Shown in pieces: positions 19,294 through 27,450 of a DNA stretch of 64,000 nucleotides. Under the pieces are notes generated by a model. It saw nothing but the letters and a program-made list of their open reading frames with translations. It did not search any database and was not told the DNA's origin. Where the stretch lies: contig NZ_CP035281.1 of assembly GCF_004103735.1 (NCBI RefSeq), positions 1,178,001-1,242,000 on the forward strand, written 5' to 3'. The DNA comes from Aminipila luticellarii. GTDB lineage: Bacteria; Bacillota; Clostridia; Peptostreptococcales; Anaerovoracaceae. Position 1 is the first letter of the stretch, and each line of letters opens with the position of its first letter. The position numbers and the translations under genes are program-made.

Positions 19294-20405
19294 AAAGCAG
19301 TAAGAATATGGGTAAATGGCTGGATGCTCTTTCAAAGAAGCTTCCCGATGGGATTACAGGGAAAACCAAAGAATATGAAAAAGAATTGTATATGGTTTAC
19401 GGAACCCGGCAGCATGATCAGGATGTTTATTTCATGAAGCTTCATATTCTGAAAAAATATATTTTTCTCATTGGTGCCTTTACGGCAGTGCTTGGATTTG
19501 TGCTTTTTTATGGAATTCTTCATGAGAGGAGTGCTTTTTCCATAGATTCGGAAGGACGAAAGTATATAGAAAGACCTACTTATGATCAGGGAAATATCCG
19601 TGCAAAGCTGCTCATATCCGGAGAAGTGGAAAAAAGGAAAATAAAAAAATCAGTAATTCTGAACATAAAGCCGGAAGGAGCAGACAGGCTTCGAGAAAAT
19701 ATAAAGGAAAAGCCGGAAAACTTGAAAGAAGATGTCATGGGTAAGCTGGATTCATTGATTTATGCCATCAATAAAAGTGATGCTTCTAAAGCGGTGTATC
19801 TTCCGGAAGATATTCAGGGAATGGAAAAGGTGTCGTGGAGTACTGACAGAAAGAACCCTGGTGCATGGATCATTTTTATAGAAGGGATCCTGCTTTTATC
19901 CATTTATGTGCAAAGATATGATGCAATAAAGAAACTTAAGAAGAATTGCAATGAGTCCATAGAGCAGGAATTGCCGGATTTTCTAACGAAAATGGTGCTC
20001 TTGATGAACGCTGGATTGGTTCTAACAGCAGCTTTTGAAAAAATAGTGGAGGATTATCATGCTCAGAACTATAAGAAAACATCGTATTTCTATAATCAGC
20101 TGGCGGAGATCAGGGATAAAGTCACCGGAACAAATGCCTCCATGATTATGGAACTTAAAAAATTTGCGGAAAGAAGCAGAAACAGAGAATTTATGAGAAT
20201 CACCAGTATCTTGTCCGATAATATCCATAAGGGGACAGAATTGGTCAAGATTCTTCAGGATGAAAATAACCTTCTCTGGTTTCAACGAAAAAAGTCTGCT
20301 GAAGAAAGGGGGCGCATTGCTGAAACAAAGCTTACTATGCCATTAGCTTTACAGCTTCTGGTTGTAATAGGAATTACTCTGGCACCAGCTATGCTTGAAA
20401 TGTAG
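19290..20405 (+). CDS. tadC: TadC-like type II/IV secretion inner-membrane protein
   Basis: 371 residues. A helix near 55-72, a large charged insertion (75-185) that could lie outside the membrane, a helix near 190-210, a T2SSF domain (SIEQELPDFLTKMVLLMNAGLVLTAAFEKI) and a final helix. The second platform protein of the Tad machine. The insertion between the first two helices is longer than in the TadC proteins I know. Confidence 0.78.
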   Translation: MKSSKNMGKWLDALSKKLPDGITGKTKEYEKELYMVYGTRQHDQDVYFMKLHILKKYIFLIGAFTAVLGFVLFYGILHERSAFSIDSEGRKYIERPTYDQGNIRAKLLISGEVEKRKIKKSVILNIKPEGADRLRENIKEKPENLKEDVMGKLDSLIYAINKSDASKAVYLPEDIQGMEKVSWSTDRKNPGAWIIFIEGILLLSIYVQRYDAIKKLKKNCNESIEQELPDFLTKMVLLMNAGLVLTAAFEKIVEDYHAQNYKKTSYFYNQLAEIRDKVTGTNASMIMELKKFAERSRNREFMRITSILSDNIHKGTELVKILQDENNLLWFQRKKSAEERGRIAETKLTMPLALQLLVVIGITLAPAMLEM

Positions 20406-20482
20406 GCTAAGGTAAAAAGAAGTAGTTCAGATGAACAAGAAAAGATGTGAATGAAAGGAAAAAGAAAAAGGAGGAAAAGAGA

Positions 20483-20635
20483 ATGAGATGTATAAAGAAT
20501 AACAGGAAGGGCATGGAAATGGTTCAGGTCGGTATTTTAATTGCCATTGCTATCGGTATCGGCCTAATATTTAAGAGCCAGATCACAGAATTTATAAACG
20601 GAACCTTTTCTAATTTAATGAACAGTGGGTTTTAA
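20483..20635 (+). CDS. Flp1-type pilin, 50 residues
   Basis: Very short pilin: a basic leader (MRCIKNNRKG), then MEMVQVGILIAIAIGIGLIFKS as the single hydrophobic assembly helix. It is probably cleaved after the glycine by a prepilin peptidase. GGAGGA at 20470-20475 in front of ATG 20483 sets the start. The mature pilin would be about 40 residues. It is the likely main subunit of the pilus. Confidence 0.78.
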   Translation: MRCIKNNRKGMEMVQVGILIAIAIGIGLIFKSQITEFINGTFSNLMNSGF

Positions 20636-21052
20636 ATGAACAATAAAAAAGGTTCCGCAATGGTCGAAGCATCTATTTTATATCCACTGATCATTGGAGC
20701 AGTCATGGCGGTAATTTACATCATGATATGTATGTATACCGGAGCGGCAATAAAAGCCAACTTGGATGCGGAGCTGAGAAATAAGGCAATGGAAATAACC
20801 AGTATCGGAGAAAGGATGACAGTTAAGCACAGCTTTAACCCGCAGGATAAATACGGAAAGAAAGCTTTTCTTGAAAAAATTTCCTTTACGGAAGAATTTC
20901 ACGTGCACATGAAATGTTTATCTGCACATGCGTTTCATTCCTACAGGGGGAACAGCATGATGCCTAAGAATCTGGCAAGACAGCATCAGGGAACCGTTTA
21001 TATGATAGACGAAAGAGAATATATACGAAAGGCGGATATGATAGTACAGTGA
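20636..21052 (+). CDS. TadE-like minor pseudopilin
   Basis: 138 residues with a class III signal: NNKKG followed by SAMVEASILYPLIIGAVMAV, with Glu at position +5 after the glycine, as in TadE/F proteins. The rest is a soluble, basic domain. ATG comes directly after the pilin stop, and its own stop overlaps the next gene's start. Confidence 0.72.
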   Translation: MNNKKGSAMVEASILYPLIIGAVMAVIYIMICMYTGAAIKANLDAELRNKAMEITSIGERMTVKHSFNPQDKYGKKAFLEKISFTEEFHVHMKCLSAHAFHSYRGNSMMPKNLARQHQGTVYMIDEREYIRKADMIVQ

Positions 21053-22284
21053 AAACAGAATTTTTCCGTGTAAAAACGAATAAAAGAGGAAGTGTTTCAG
21101 TTATGCTTTCCATGATGTTTGCTTGTCTCATGATGGTTGTAATTGTTCTGGTGACTTCTGCCGCAAAGGCATCCGGTTATTCCTACTGCGATTGTGTATT
21201 GCAGCTTGCCGGAAGATCTGTTTTGTCTGAATACCATAAAGCTTTGAAAGAGCAGTATGGAATCATGGCATTTAAGAGCTGCAATCAGGAGGTTCAGGAT
21301 AAATTAAAGTTCTATGCAAATGGAAGCTTTGACAAAAAAAGAGAAAAAGGAAATCTGACCTTAATAAAGCCAAAGCTAAACCGTATAAGCTGTGAGTTGA
21401 ATTCATACGCCTTGATGGATACGACTAATTTTGAGAAAGATATTGTGGATTATATGAAACATCCCAGACTGAAACAGCGGGAAAAGGCAGAAAAAACCTA
21501 TTCCGGCCAGGGAAGGCTGATCAATCAACAGGTTATAAATAGTCTGCCTTCCAAGGGTGTGGAGGGGAGAACCGTTGATATAGGAACTGTTTTTTCAAAG
21601 GGCCTTCCTTCGTGGAAGGAGCTTACCTCTCAGTCTACAGAAAATCTTGTAGCAGATGAGTATGCTTTGAGCCATTTTAATTATAGGCTGGGATGGGAGA
21701 GTCTTACGGAAACCTTTTTTAAAAACGAGCTGGAATACGTATTGTATGGAAAATTCAGTGATGCTGAAAATCAGGAGCAGTTTATAAAGGAGTTTAAAGT
21801 GGCGAGAATGATTTTAAATTCCGCGCACCTATATGCTGATTTGGAAAAAAGAAATCAAGTGCTTGAAATGGCTGAACTGATGACGCCCGGACCGCAGGCA
21901 GCTGTTACAGCCATAGCGCTGACAGAAGCATGGGCTTATGCGGAGACGGCCAATGATGCCAAACTGGTTTTGATGGGGGAGAGGGTAGCCCTGTATAAAA
22001 ACAGACAGAATTGGGCATTGGATTTAGAATCTGCAGTAAAAGGCACCAAAAATGGGAGCTGTATAAGGCCTGAGAACGGGGAAGGAATGACTTATAAAGA
22101 GTATCTGAAGATATTTTTATATGCCGAAAATCGTGAACTAAAATTGAGGAGAATGATGGATCTGATTCAGATTAATATCCAAGGCGGTTTTGATGAGAAT
22201 TTTTATATAAAGGATTGTTATGTGGGGCTTCAATATAAGGCCAAGATAGAGGATCAGGAGTACGGCTATGTTCAACAGTACTAA
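21049..22284 (+). CDS. Tad-locus membrane-anchored protein (DUF5702 type)
   Basis: 411 residues. A basic N-terminus (KTNKRGSVSV) and one membrane helix (MLSMMFACLMMVVIVLVTSAA), then a large domain outside the membrane. Proteins of this shape, DUF5702, occur in clostridial Tad clusters next to TadE genes; I assign it on the leader, size and neighbours. GTG/ATG start at 21049 overlaps the TadE gene. Probably a pilus-associated surface component. Confidence 0.62.
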   Translation: MKTEFFRVKTNKRGSVSVMLSMMFACLMMVVIVLVTSAAKASGYSYCDCVLQLAGRSVLSEYHKALKEQYGIMAFKSCNQEVQDKLKFYANGSFDKKREKGNLTLIKPKLNRISCELNSYALMDTTNFEKDIVDYMKHPRLKQREKAEKTYSGQGRLINQQVINSLPSKGVEGRTVDIGTVFSKGLPSWKELTSQSTENLVADEYALSHFNYRLGWESLTETFFKNELEYVLYGKFSDAENQEQFIKEFKVARMILNSAHLYADLEKRNQVLEMAELMTPGPQAAVTAIALTEAWAYAETANDAKLVLMGERVALYKNRQNWALDLESAVKGTKNGSCIRPENGEGMTYKEYLKIFLYAENRELKLRRMMDLIQINIQGGFDENFYIKDCYVGLQYKAKIEDQEYGYVQQY

Positions 22285-23032
22285 AAGAGGAAGTATCAGC
22301 GTGGAAACAGCCATTATTCTGCCTTTAGTCATTTTGGGAATTTTAACCGTTGCCTATTTAATCAAGATAAATTGTATGAGTGAAACGGTGATGAGCGTAG
22401 CTTCCGATGAAGCAAGGAGGCTGGGCATAGAAGCATATACTCCTGCGGGCAGACTATCCGCGCTGGCTTTTTCTTCAGAACTTGAACATAGGCTTCAGGA
22501 AGAAACAAATTGCCCCATTGTTGAGGTCGATCATTTTAAATATCTTCATTCTAATGGGTATATGGATCAGTTGATATCCTTTGATATAGACTATAAAATG
22601 GATGGGAAGTTCCCCATATCCTTTTATGGCCCCATCTGGGAAAAAGATCGAATCCTGACAAGAGCATTTGTGGGAAGTGACCGGTATGACTGCTTGAGGG
22701 GATTTTCTAAAATGGAAGAGGAAGAAGAATCTGAACGGGTATGGATTTTTCCCGTAGCCGGCAAAAAATACCACAGAGCGGATTGTTCCTATATAAAAGT
22801 AGCAGCCTCCCAGACTATTCTCACCGGAAACATAAAGAAAAGATATAAATCCTGTAGTATTTGTCATTCCGGAGGCTTGACCAAGGGGAGCATCATATAT
22901 TGTTTTTATCATAGCGGAGAATCTTATCACAGACCGGACTGTTCCACTGTAGAACGCTATGTGACGGAAATCGAAAAAAGTGAAGCGATCAGAAGAGGGT
23001 ACACCCCTTGCATGAAATGTGGAGGAGGTTGA
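22268..23032 (+). CDS. TadE-like pseudopilin with two H-x-x-D-C zinc-type modules
   Basis: 254 residues. Pseudopilin leader KRG followed by SISVETAIILPLVIL (Glu at +5). After about 150 residues come two copies of a Cys/His module: HRADC ... CSIC near residues 177-200 and HRPDC ... CMKC near 217-252. The spacing looks like a metal-binding or disulfide knuckle, similar to the His-Cys repeats at the ends of some Firmicute nuclease and surface proteins. Overlaps the previous gene by 17 bases and the next by one. Confidence 0.65.
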   Translation: MFNSTKRGSISVETAIILPLVILGILTVAYLIKINCMSETVMSVASDEARRLGIEAYTPAGRLSALAFSSELEHRLQEETNCPIVEVDHFKYLHSNGYMDQLISFDIDYKMDGKFPISFYGPIWEKDRILTRAFVGSDRYDCLRGFSKMEEEEESERVWIFPVAGKKYHRADCSYIKVAASQTILTGNIKKRYKSCSICHSGGLTKGSIIYCFYHSGESYHRPDCSTVERYVTEIEKSEAIRRGYTPCMKCGGG

Positions 23033-23580
23033 TGGTGGAAACGGTTTACGAAAAGACGGAGCTTCGTGATTTTGAAATGAAAATACTGGCTTCCGGAAGG
23101 TGTGAAAGCTTTATTCCCATGTCCTTTATAAGAATAGACGGAAAAATAAAAGCGGTCTATCATGCGGAAGGATATCAGGGGCTGCAGATCAATTTGCTGA
23201 AAAATCCGTATACCATTCTGGATGTGATAGAAAAAATGGTTCTTTGCATAAAAGATGCTCAAAATCATTTGATACGGCATACAAGCTATTCCTTGAAAGC
23301 GAGTTCTATTTACTTAAACTTAGAGATGTCGGCAGTGAAGATCAAGTTCGTAGCTTCCGGAGAAGAGCATGGCAGCCGGAGCTTCGCACAAAAGATGAGT
23401 TGTTTTCTAAGGGGGTTGTACTTTGAAGATTCGAGAACCTGCGAATATATCCGCATGGTCGTAGAGAAATTGGAAGATTTTAATTTATCTATGGAAGCAC
23501 TGATAAACTATTTAGGTGAATTAAAAAGAGAAATTTATTTATGCGGGTGGGGAGATTTTCCGGATTGCATGAAAAAGTGA
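23032..23580 (+). CDS. DUF6382-type protein at the end of the Tad operon
   Basis: 182 residues from ATG 23032, whose TG is shared with the previous stop and which has GGAGGAGG six bases ahead. The N-terminal half (YEKTELRDFEMKILASG ... FIPMSFIRIDGK) resembles the DUF6382 domain that often precedes an FHA domain in clostridial pilus loci; no FHA domain follows here. Cytoplasmic. Probably a regulatory or assembly partner of the pilus ATPase. Confidence 0.55.
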   Translation: MVETVYEKTELRDFEMKILASGRCESFIPMSFIRIDGKIKAVYHAEGYQGLQINLLKNPYTILDVIEKMVLCIKDAQNHLIRHTSYSLKASSIYLNLEMSAVKIKFVASGEEHGSRSFAQKMSCFLRGLYFEDSRTCEYIRMVVEKLEDFNLSMEALINYLGELKREIYLCGWGDFPDCMKK

Positions 23581-23663
23581 CATACGCTACAATGTATTTG
23601 AGAGCTTGCATCAAACAACCGGAGAAACGAGAAAAGCATTTGTTCAGAAAGGAGGCAAGCAAG

Positions 23664-25052
23664 GTGACAAAATTTGTATTTGATGAAGATATTTATAAAT
23701 TAATTGTTGAGCAGCTGGATGTAGCCGTTATCACAGACAAGAACGGAAGATACGTTTATGTTACAAAATCCTGGGAGGAGTACTATGGAATAAAGCTGGA
23801 AGACATAAAAGGCAAGTATGTCCGAGACGTCTTTCCCACCTCCAGAATTCATGAAGCTCTTGAAACAAAGCAATCTCTTATTGGGATTCCCGCCCCTCTT
23901 GTAAATGAAAAACAGGAACAGGGATTTTGCAGCTATATTCCAATCATTAAGGATGGAGAGGTGGCTGCCGGATTTATACACGTCATTTTTCACAGTGAAA
24001 AATCTGCATTGGACTTTTCCAAAAGATTAAATGCCATGATGGATGAGTTAAATTATTATAAGCAAGAGGTCAAACAACTGAGAAAAAGCAAGTATAGCAT
24101 GGATGATATTATTGGAAAAAGCGATTTAGTGCTCGATTTAAAAGAACAAATACAGCGGGCGGCAAAATCCTCTTCGACCGTGCTGATTGAAGGGGAAACA
24201 GGCTGCGGTAAAGAACTGGTTGCCCATTCTATTCACCATTTAAGCGAACGGGCATCGAAGCCGCTCATTAAGATAAACTGTGCAGCGATTCCTTCTGAGC
24301 TTTTTGAATCCGAACTCTTTGGATATGAATACGGGGCTTTTACCGGAGCAGATAAAAAGGGGAAAAAAGGAAAATTTGAAATGGCCAGCGGAGGCAGCTT
24401 GTTCTTGGACGAGATTAATCAGATGCCCTTGGTGATGCAGCCAAAGCTCCTAAGGGTATTGCAGGAAAACGAAGTCGAAAAAATCGGTGGAAAGGAGAGC
24501 ATTCCCATTAATATCAGGCTGATTGCAGCATCGAATACCTCCCTTGAAAAGATGATAAGCGATAACACTTTCCGAAGTGATCTGTTCTATAGGCTAAATG
24601 TATTAAACATAAAAGTACCGGCTCTAAGGGAGAGAAAGGAAGATATTCCTTTACTGGTGGATCATATGATAAAAAAATTTAACTTTCAGCTGGGATTAAG
24701 CGTTCAGGGAATCCATAGCAATGTTATAGAAAAATTTAGGGAGTATGAATGGCCCGGAAATATCAGAGAACTTCAAAATGTGGTGGAACGCGGCATGAAT
24801 ATGGCGTTGACTGGCGTGATGGAGTGGAAACATTTTGAAGCCTACTTTGAAAACAAATCCTTAAGACATGTTGAGAGGCATAAAAAGAACGGAGATCTTC
24901 TGATCAAGCAAGCTAAAAAGAATCTGGAAAAAGAGATTCTTCTTGAAAGTCTTGAAAAGTATGGAAGCAATAAGACCCGATGTGCTAAAGAGCTGGGAAT
25001 CTCCAGAACCCTATTATATAAAAAGATAAAAGAGTACGATCTTAAAGTGTAA
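23664..25052 (+). CDS. Sigma-54-dependent activator with PAS domain
   Basis: 462 residues. PAS sensor (about 15-125: LDVAVITDKNGRYVYVTKSWEEYYG), AAA+ sigma-54 interaction domain with Walker A GETGCGKE near residue 177, GAFTGA loop, Walker B (LFLDEI) and R fingers, then a Fis-type helix-turn-helix at the end (NKTRCAKELGISRTLLYKKIKEY). GTG 23664 is taken as start because GGAGG lies eight bases ahead. It must act on a -24/-12 promoter; one lies 195 bases past its stop, with its probable sites in between. Confidence 0.93.
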   Translation: MTKFVFDEDIYKLIVEQLDVAVITDKNGRYVYVTKSWEEYYGIKLEDIKGKYVRDVFPTSRIHEALETKQSLIGIPAPLVNEKQEQGFCSYIPIIKDGEVAAGFIHVIFHSEKSALDFSKRLNAMMDELNYYKQEVKQLRKSKYSMDDIIGKSDLVLDLKEQIQRAAKSSSTVLIEGETGCGKELVAHSIHHLSERASKPLIKINCAAIPSELFESELFGYEYGAFTGADKKGKKGKFEMASGGSLFLDEINQMPLVMQPKLLRVLQENEVEKIGGKESIPINIRLIAASNTSLEKMISDNTFRSDLFYRLNVLNIKVPALRERKEDIPLLVDHMIKKFNFQLGLSVQGIHSNVIEKFREYEWPGNIRELQNVVERGMNMALTGVMEWKHFEAYFENKSLRHVERHKKNGDLLIKQAKKNLEKEILLESLEKYGSNKTRCAKELGISRTLLYKKIKEYDLKV

Positions 25053-25085
25053 ACTTATACTTACGTAAAATAAAGTTTACACTTT
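25044..25085. promoter_or_regulatory. Inverted enhancer repeat AAAGTGTAAAC / GTTTACACTTT
   Basis: AAAGTGTAAAC at 25044-25054 (overlapping the activator's stop codon) and its perfect complement GTTTACACTTT at 25075-25085, about 180-200 bases upstream of the -24/-12 promoter. The same 11-mer recurs in the next hairpin, which marks it as the binding sequence of the sigma-54 activator. Confidence 0.68.
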
Positions 25086-25126
25086 GTAAAGAGCTTGGAT
25101 TTTGAATAAATTTAATAGATAAGACT

Positions 25127-25157
25127 AAAAGTGTAAACTGATGTTTACACTTTTTTT
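25127..25157 (+). terminator. Terminator hairpin made of two activator half-sites
   Basis: AAAAGTGTAAAC, loop TGAT, GTTTACACTTTT and then more T: a 12-base stem with a T-tract that would end the activator transcript. Its arms are the same AAAGTGTAAAC sequence found at 25044, so the element can serve as terminator in RNA and as enhancer site in DNA, 90-120 bases ahead of the promoter. Confidence 0.72.
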
Positions 25158-25246
25158 CTTTGGGCATCTTTCAGCCTGTAAGCTTATTTTCGCTTCAAAT
25201 GTGTAAATTCTGCAATTTCATAATGGCAAACAAAACAAATTTTGAT

Positions 25247-25263
25247 TTGGCATGAAATTTGCT
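25247..25263 (+). promoter_or_regulatory. Sigma-54 (-24/-12) promoter
   Basis: TTGGCATGAAATTTGCT: the -24 GG at 25249-25250 and the -12 GC at 25261-25262 are ten bases apart, the required spacing, and the flanks match the consensus TGGCAYR-N4-TTGCW. It drives the MFS-cyclase-BKACE operon, whose first start codon is 95 bases downstream. Confidence 0.88.
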
Positions 25264-25273
25264 TTTATAAAAG

Positions 25274-25293
25274 GTGTAATGTGCACGTTACAC
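25274..25293. promoter_or_regulatory. 20-bp palindrome at the expected transcription start
   Basis: GTGTAATGTGCACGTTACAC, 18 of 20 bases symmetric, begins about 12 bases after the -12 element. It keeps the outer half-sites GTGTAA and TTACAC and the total length of the hairpin site at 25131-25150, so the same activator may bind here. Confidence 0.6.
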
Positions 25294-25357
25294 CCGATCA
25301 GAAAAATCCATATGGTAAGTTGTCACAAAATGACTGTTTTAAAAAGGAGGGAATATC

Positions 25358-26575
25358 ATGAATGAAACCTTAGAAAAGAATCCCCAAAGATGGAAGGTCT
25401 TATTTGGCGGATTTGCTTGTTACACCTTTGACTCTTTTGACTTATCACTTTTGGCCATGTCTTTGGCAATGATTATTAAAGATTTACACATTTCTATTGA
25501 AAAGGGAGGTTTGCTTAGCACTATCACTCTGCTTGGAATCGGTCTTAGTTCGTTCTTTATCGGATGGATGGCAGACAATTACGGCAGAAGAAAAACCCTG
25601 TTATTCAGCTTGACTTCATTTGGAATTTTAACTGCGTTAATTTATGTGGCTCAGAGCTGGGCGGCTATTATGATTCTCAGATTCCTTGCAGGTTTTGGAT
25701 TAGGCGGCCTTTGGGCAGTTCTGTCTACCTACATTAATGAAACATGGGCTCCGCACCTTCGAGGCAGAGCAGCTTCCTTCACTCTTAGTTCCTTTCCGGT
25801 AGGTTCCGGGTTTGCATCGTTTCTTGCGGGAATCTTGATCCCTGCGTATGGATGGAGAGTTCTCTTCTTAACAGGGGCGTTAGCCATTATCCCCGCATTA
25901 TATATGTATTTTGCCGTACCTGAATCAAAAGAATGGGAAGAAAGCAAAAAGGCCAATAAACAACAGGCAGTGAAGTTGGAACAGAAAGCATCTATAAGCG
26001 AAATTTTCTCCGCCCCATTCAGAAAAAATACTATTATAGCCACAATTGTCTCGGCATTTGCTTTCAGCGGCTATTGGGGAGCATCTACATGGCTGCCGAC
26101 ACTATTGGTAACGGAAAAGGGACTGGATACGGCTACCATGGCTAAATTTATGGTAATCCTCAACGTCGGAATGTTTATAGGTATGAATGTCTTTGGAGTT
26201 ATAGCCGACAAACTGGGGAAAAAGAAGGCTCTGATGATCACCTTTATTGGGCTGACAGTTACACTGCCGATTTATTTGTCTGCAACAGCTCCGAATATGC
26301 TGCTTTTCCTCGGACCGGTGTATGCATTCTTTGTATCCTTTACAACCATATTTGGTTCATACTTTCCGGAAATGTATCCGACAGAAGTCCGGGCAACAGG
26401 AGCCGGGTTCTGTTTTAATTTTGGCCGGGGATTATCCGCTATTGCACCGTTTATACTCAGTGTGGTCGCTGCAAAATACAGCTTGACTATAGGTCTTGGG
26501 ATTTGTTCTGTGTTTTTTTTCTTATCTTTTGTAGGGATGATTTTCCTGCCGGGAAGAGGACAGCAGAACGCATAG
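25358..26575 (+). CDS. MFS transporter (organic-acid type)
   Basis: 405 residues with 12 predicted helices. The loop 2-3 motif is GWMADNYGRRKT, the A-like signature of the family, and a matching GVIADKLGKKKA occurs in the second half. The start (YTFDSFDLSLLAMSL) has the D residue in helix 1 typical of the aromatic-acid/sialate H+ symporter group. GGAGG precedes ATG 25358. First gene of the sigma-54 operon, so it probably imports the acid or its amide precursor that the next two enzymes break down. Confidence 0.88.
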   Translation: MNETLEKNPQRWKVLFGGFACYTFDSFDLSLLAMSLAMIIKDLHISIEKGGLLSTITLLGIGLSSFFIGWMADNYGRRKTLLFSLTSFGILTALIYVAQSWAAIMILRFLAGFGLGGLWAVLSTYINETWAPHLRGRAASFTLSSFPVGSGFASFLAGILIPAYGWRVLFLTGALAIIPALYMYFAVPESKEWEESKKANKQQAVKLEQKASISEIFSAPFRKNTIIATIVSAFAFSGYWGASTWLPTLLVTEKGLDTATMAKFMVILNVGMFIGMNVFGVIADKLGKKKALMITFIGLTVTLPIYLSATAPNMLLFLGPVYAFFVSFTTIFGSYFPEMYPTEVRATGAGFCFNFGRGLSAIAPFILSVVAAKYSLTIGLGICSVFFFLSFVGMIFLPGRGQQNA

Positions 26576-26625
26576 TAAGAGGATAAATAATAACTTTTTA
26601 TGAAATGGCGATAGGAGGAATTGAA

Positions 26626-27420
26626 ATGAAAATTGTAGACTTAAGTATTGCAATCGAAAGCGGATTGCCGAGCGATCCGCCGGATTACAGACCATATATT
26701 GATTATCAGGATCATAAAAAAACGGCAAAAGATATGTTGGAATATTTTGGAGATGCTACCGTAGAAGATTTGCCGGAGGGAAATGGCTGGGCTGTTGAAT
26801 TTTTAAAAATATCGACTCACGGAGGCACGCATATAGATGCGCCCTATCATTATTATCCCACTATGAACGGAGGGGAAAGAGCGTGGACCATTGACGAAAT
26901 CCCTCTGGACTGGTTTCACGGCCCGGCAGTGGTAGTAGACTTCCGAGATAAGCCGGATGGGTATAAGGTGGAGCCGAAAGATTTTGAAGAGTACTTTAAA
27001 AAAATTCATTATACGTTAAAGCCCGGTGACATTGTTCTGGTAAATACGGGAGCAAGCAAAAAGTGGGGAACAGCAGAATATCTGTCTTCCGGCTGTGGAA
27101 TGTCCAGGGCGGCGACTCTTTGGCTTGTGAATCAAGGGGTTCACGTGACAGGAACCGATGCATGGAGCTGGGATAGACCGCTTCCTATTGAAGCAAAAGA
27201 CTTTGATAAAACTCATGATAAGGAATTGATTTGGGAGGGACATAGAGCAGGAGCCGTTAAGGCGTATTCTCATATTGAAAAGCTTACAAATTTAGAATCT
27301 CTTCCTGTTACGGGAAGCCATTTTTTCTGCTTCCCAATTAAAATAAAAAAAGCCAGCGCCGGCTGGATTCGGGCGGTTGCTTTTGTAGAAGAGCAGGACG
27401 ATTCAGAAAAGACAGTATAA
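26626..27420 (+). CDS. Cyclase-family metal-dependent hydrolase
   Basis: 264 residues of the cyclase/kynurenine-formamidase superfamily (PF04199). The metal-binding motif HGGTHIDAPYH is present near residue 63, and the C-terminal half has the second conserved His and Glu region (GSHFFCFPIKIKKASAGWIR). Members open cyclic amides, lactones or N-formyl amides. ATG 26626 is preferred over 26605 because GGAGG lies between the two. Substrate unknown; in this operon it most likely makes the keto acid or open-ring product for the BKACE enzyme. Confidence 0.85.
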   Translation: MKIVDLSIAIESGLPSDPPDYRPYIDYQDHKKTAKDMLEYFGDATVEDLPEGNGWAVEFLKISTHGGTHIDAPYHYYPTMNGGERAWTIDEIPLDWFHGPAVVVDFRDKPDGYKVEPKDFEEYFKKIHYTLKPGDIVLVNTGASKKWGTAEYLSSGCGMSRAATLWLVNQGVHVTGTDAWSWDRPLPIEAKDFDKTHDKELIWEGHRAGAVKAYSHIEKLTNLESLPVTGSHFFCFPIKIKKASAGWIRAVAFVEEQDDSEKTV

Positions 27421-27450
27421 GCAGGATTTGGCACAGGGAGGTGTATTTCC

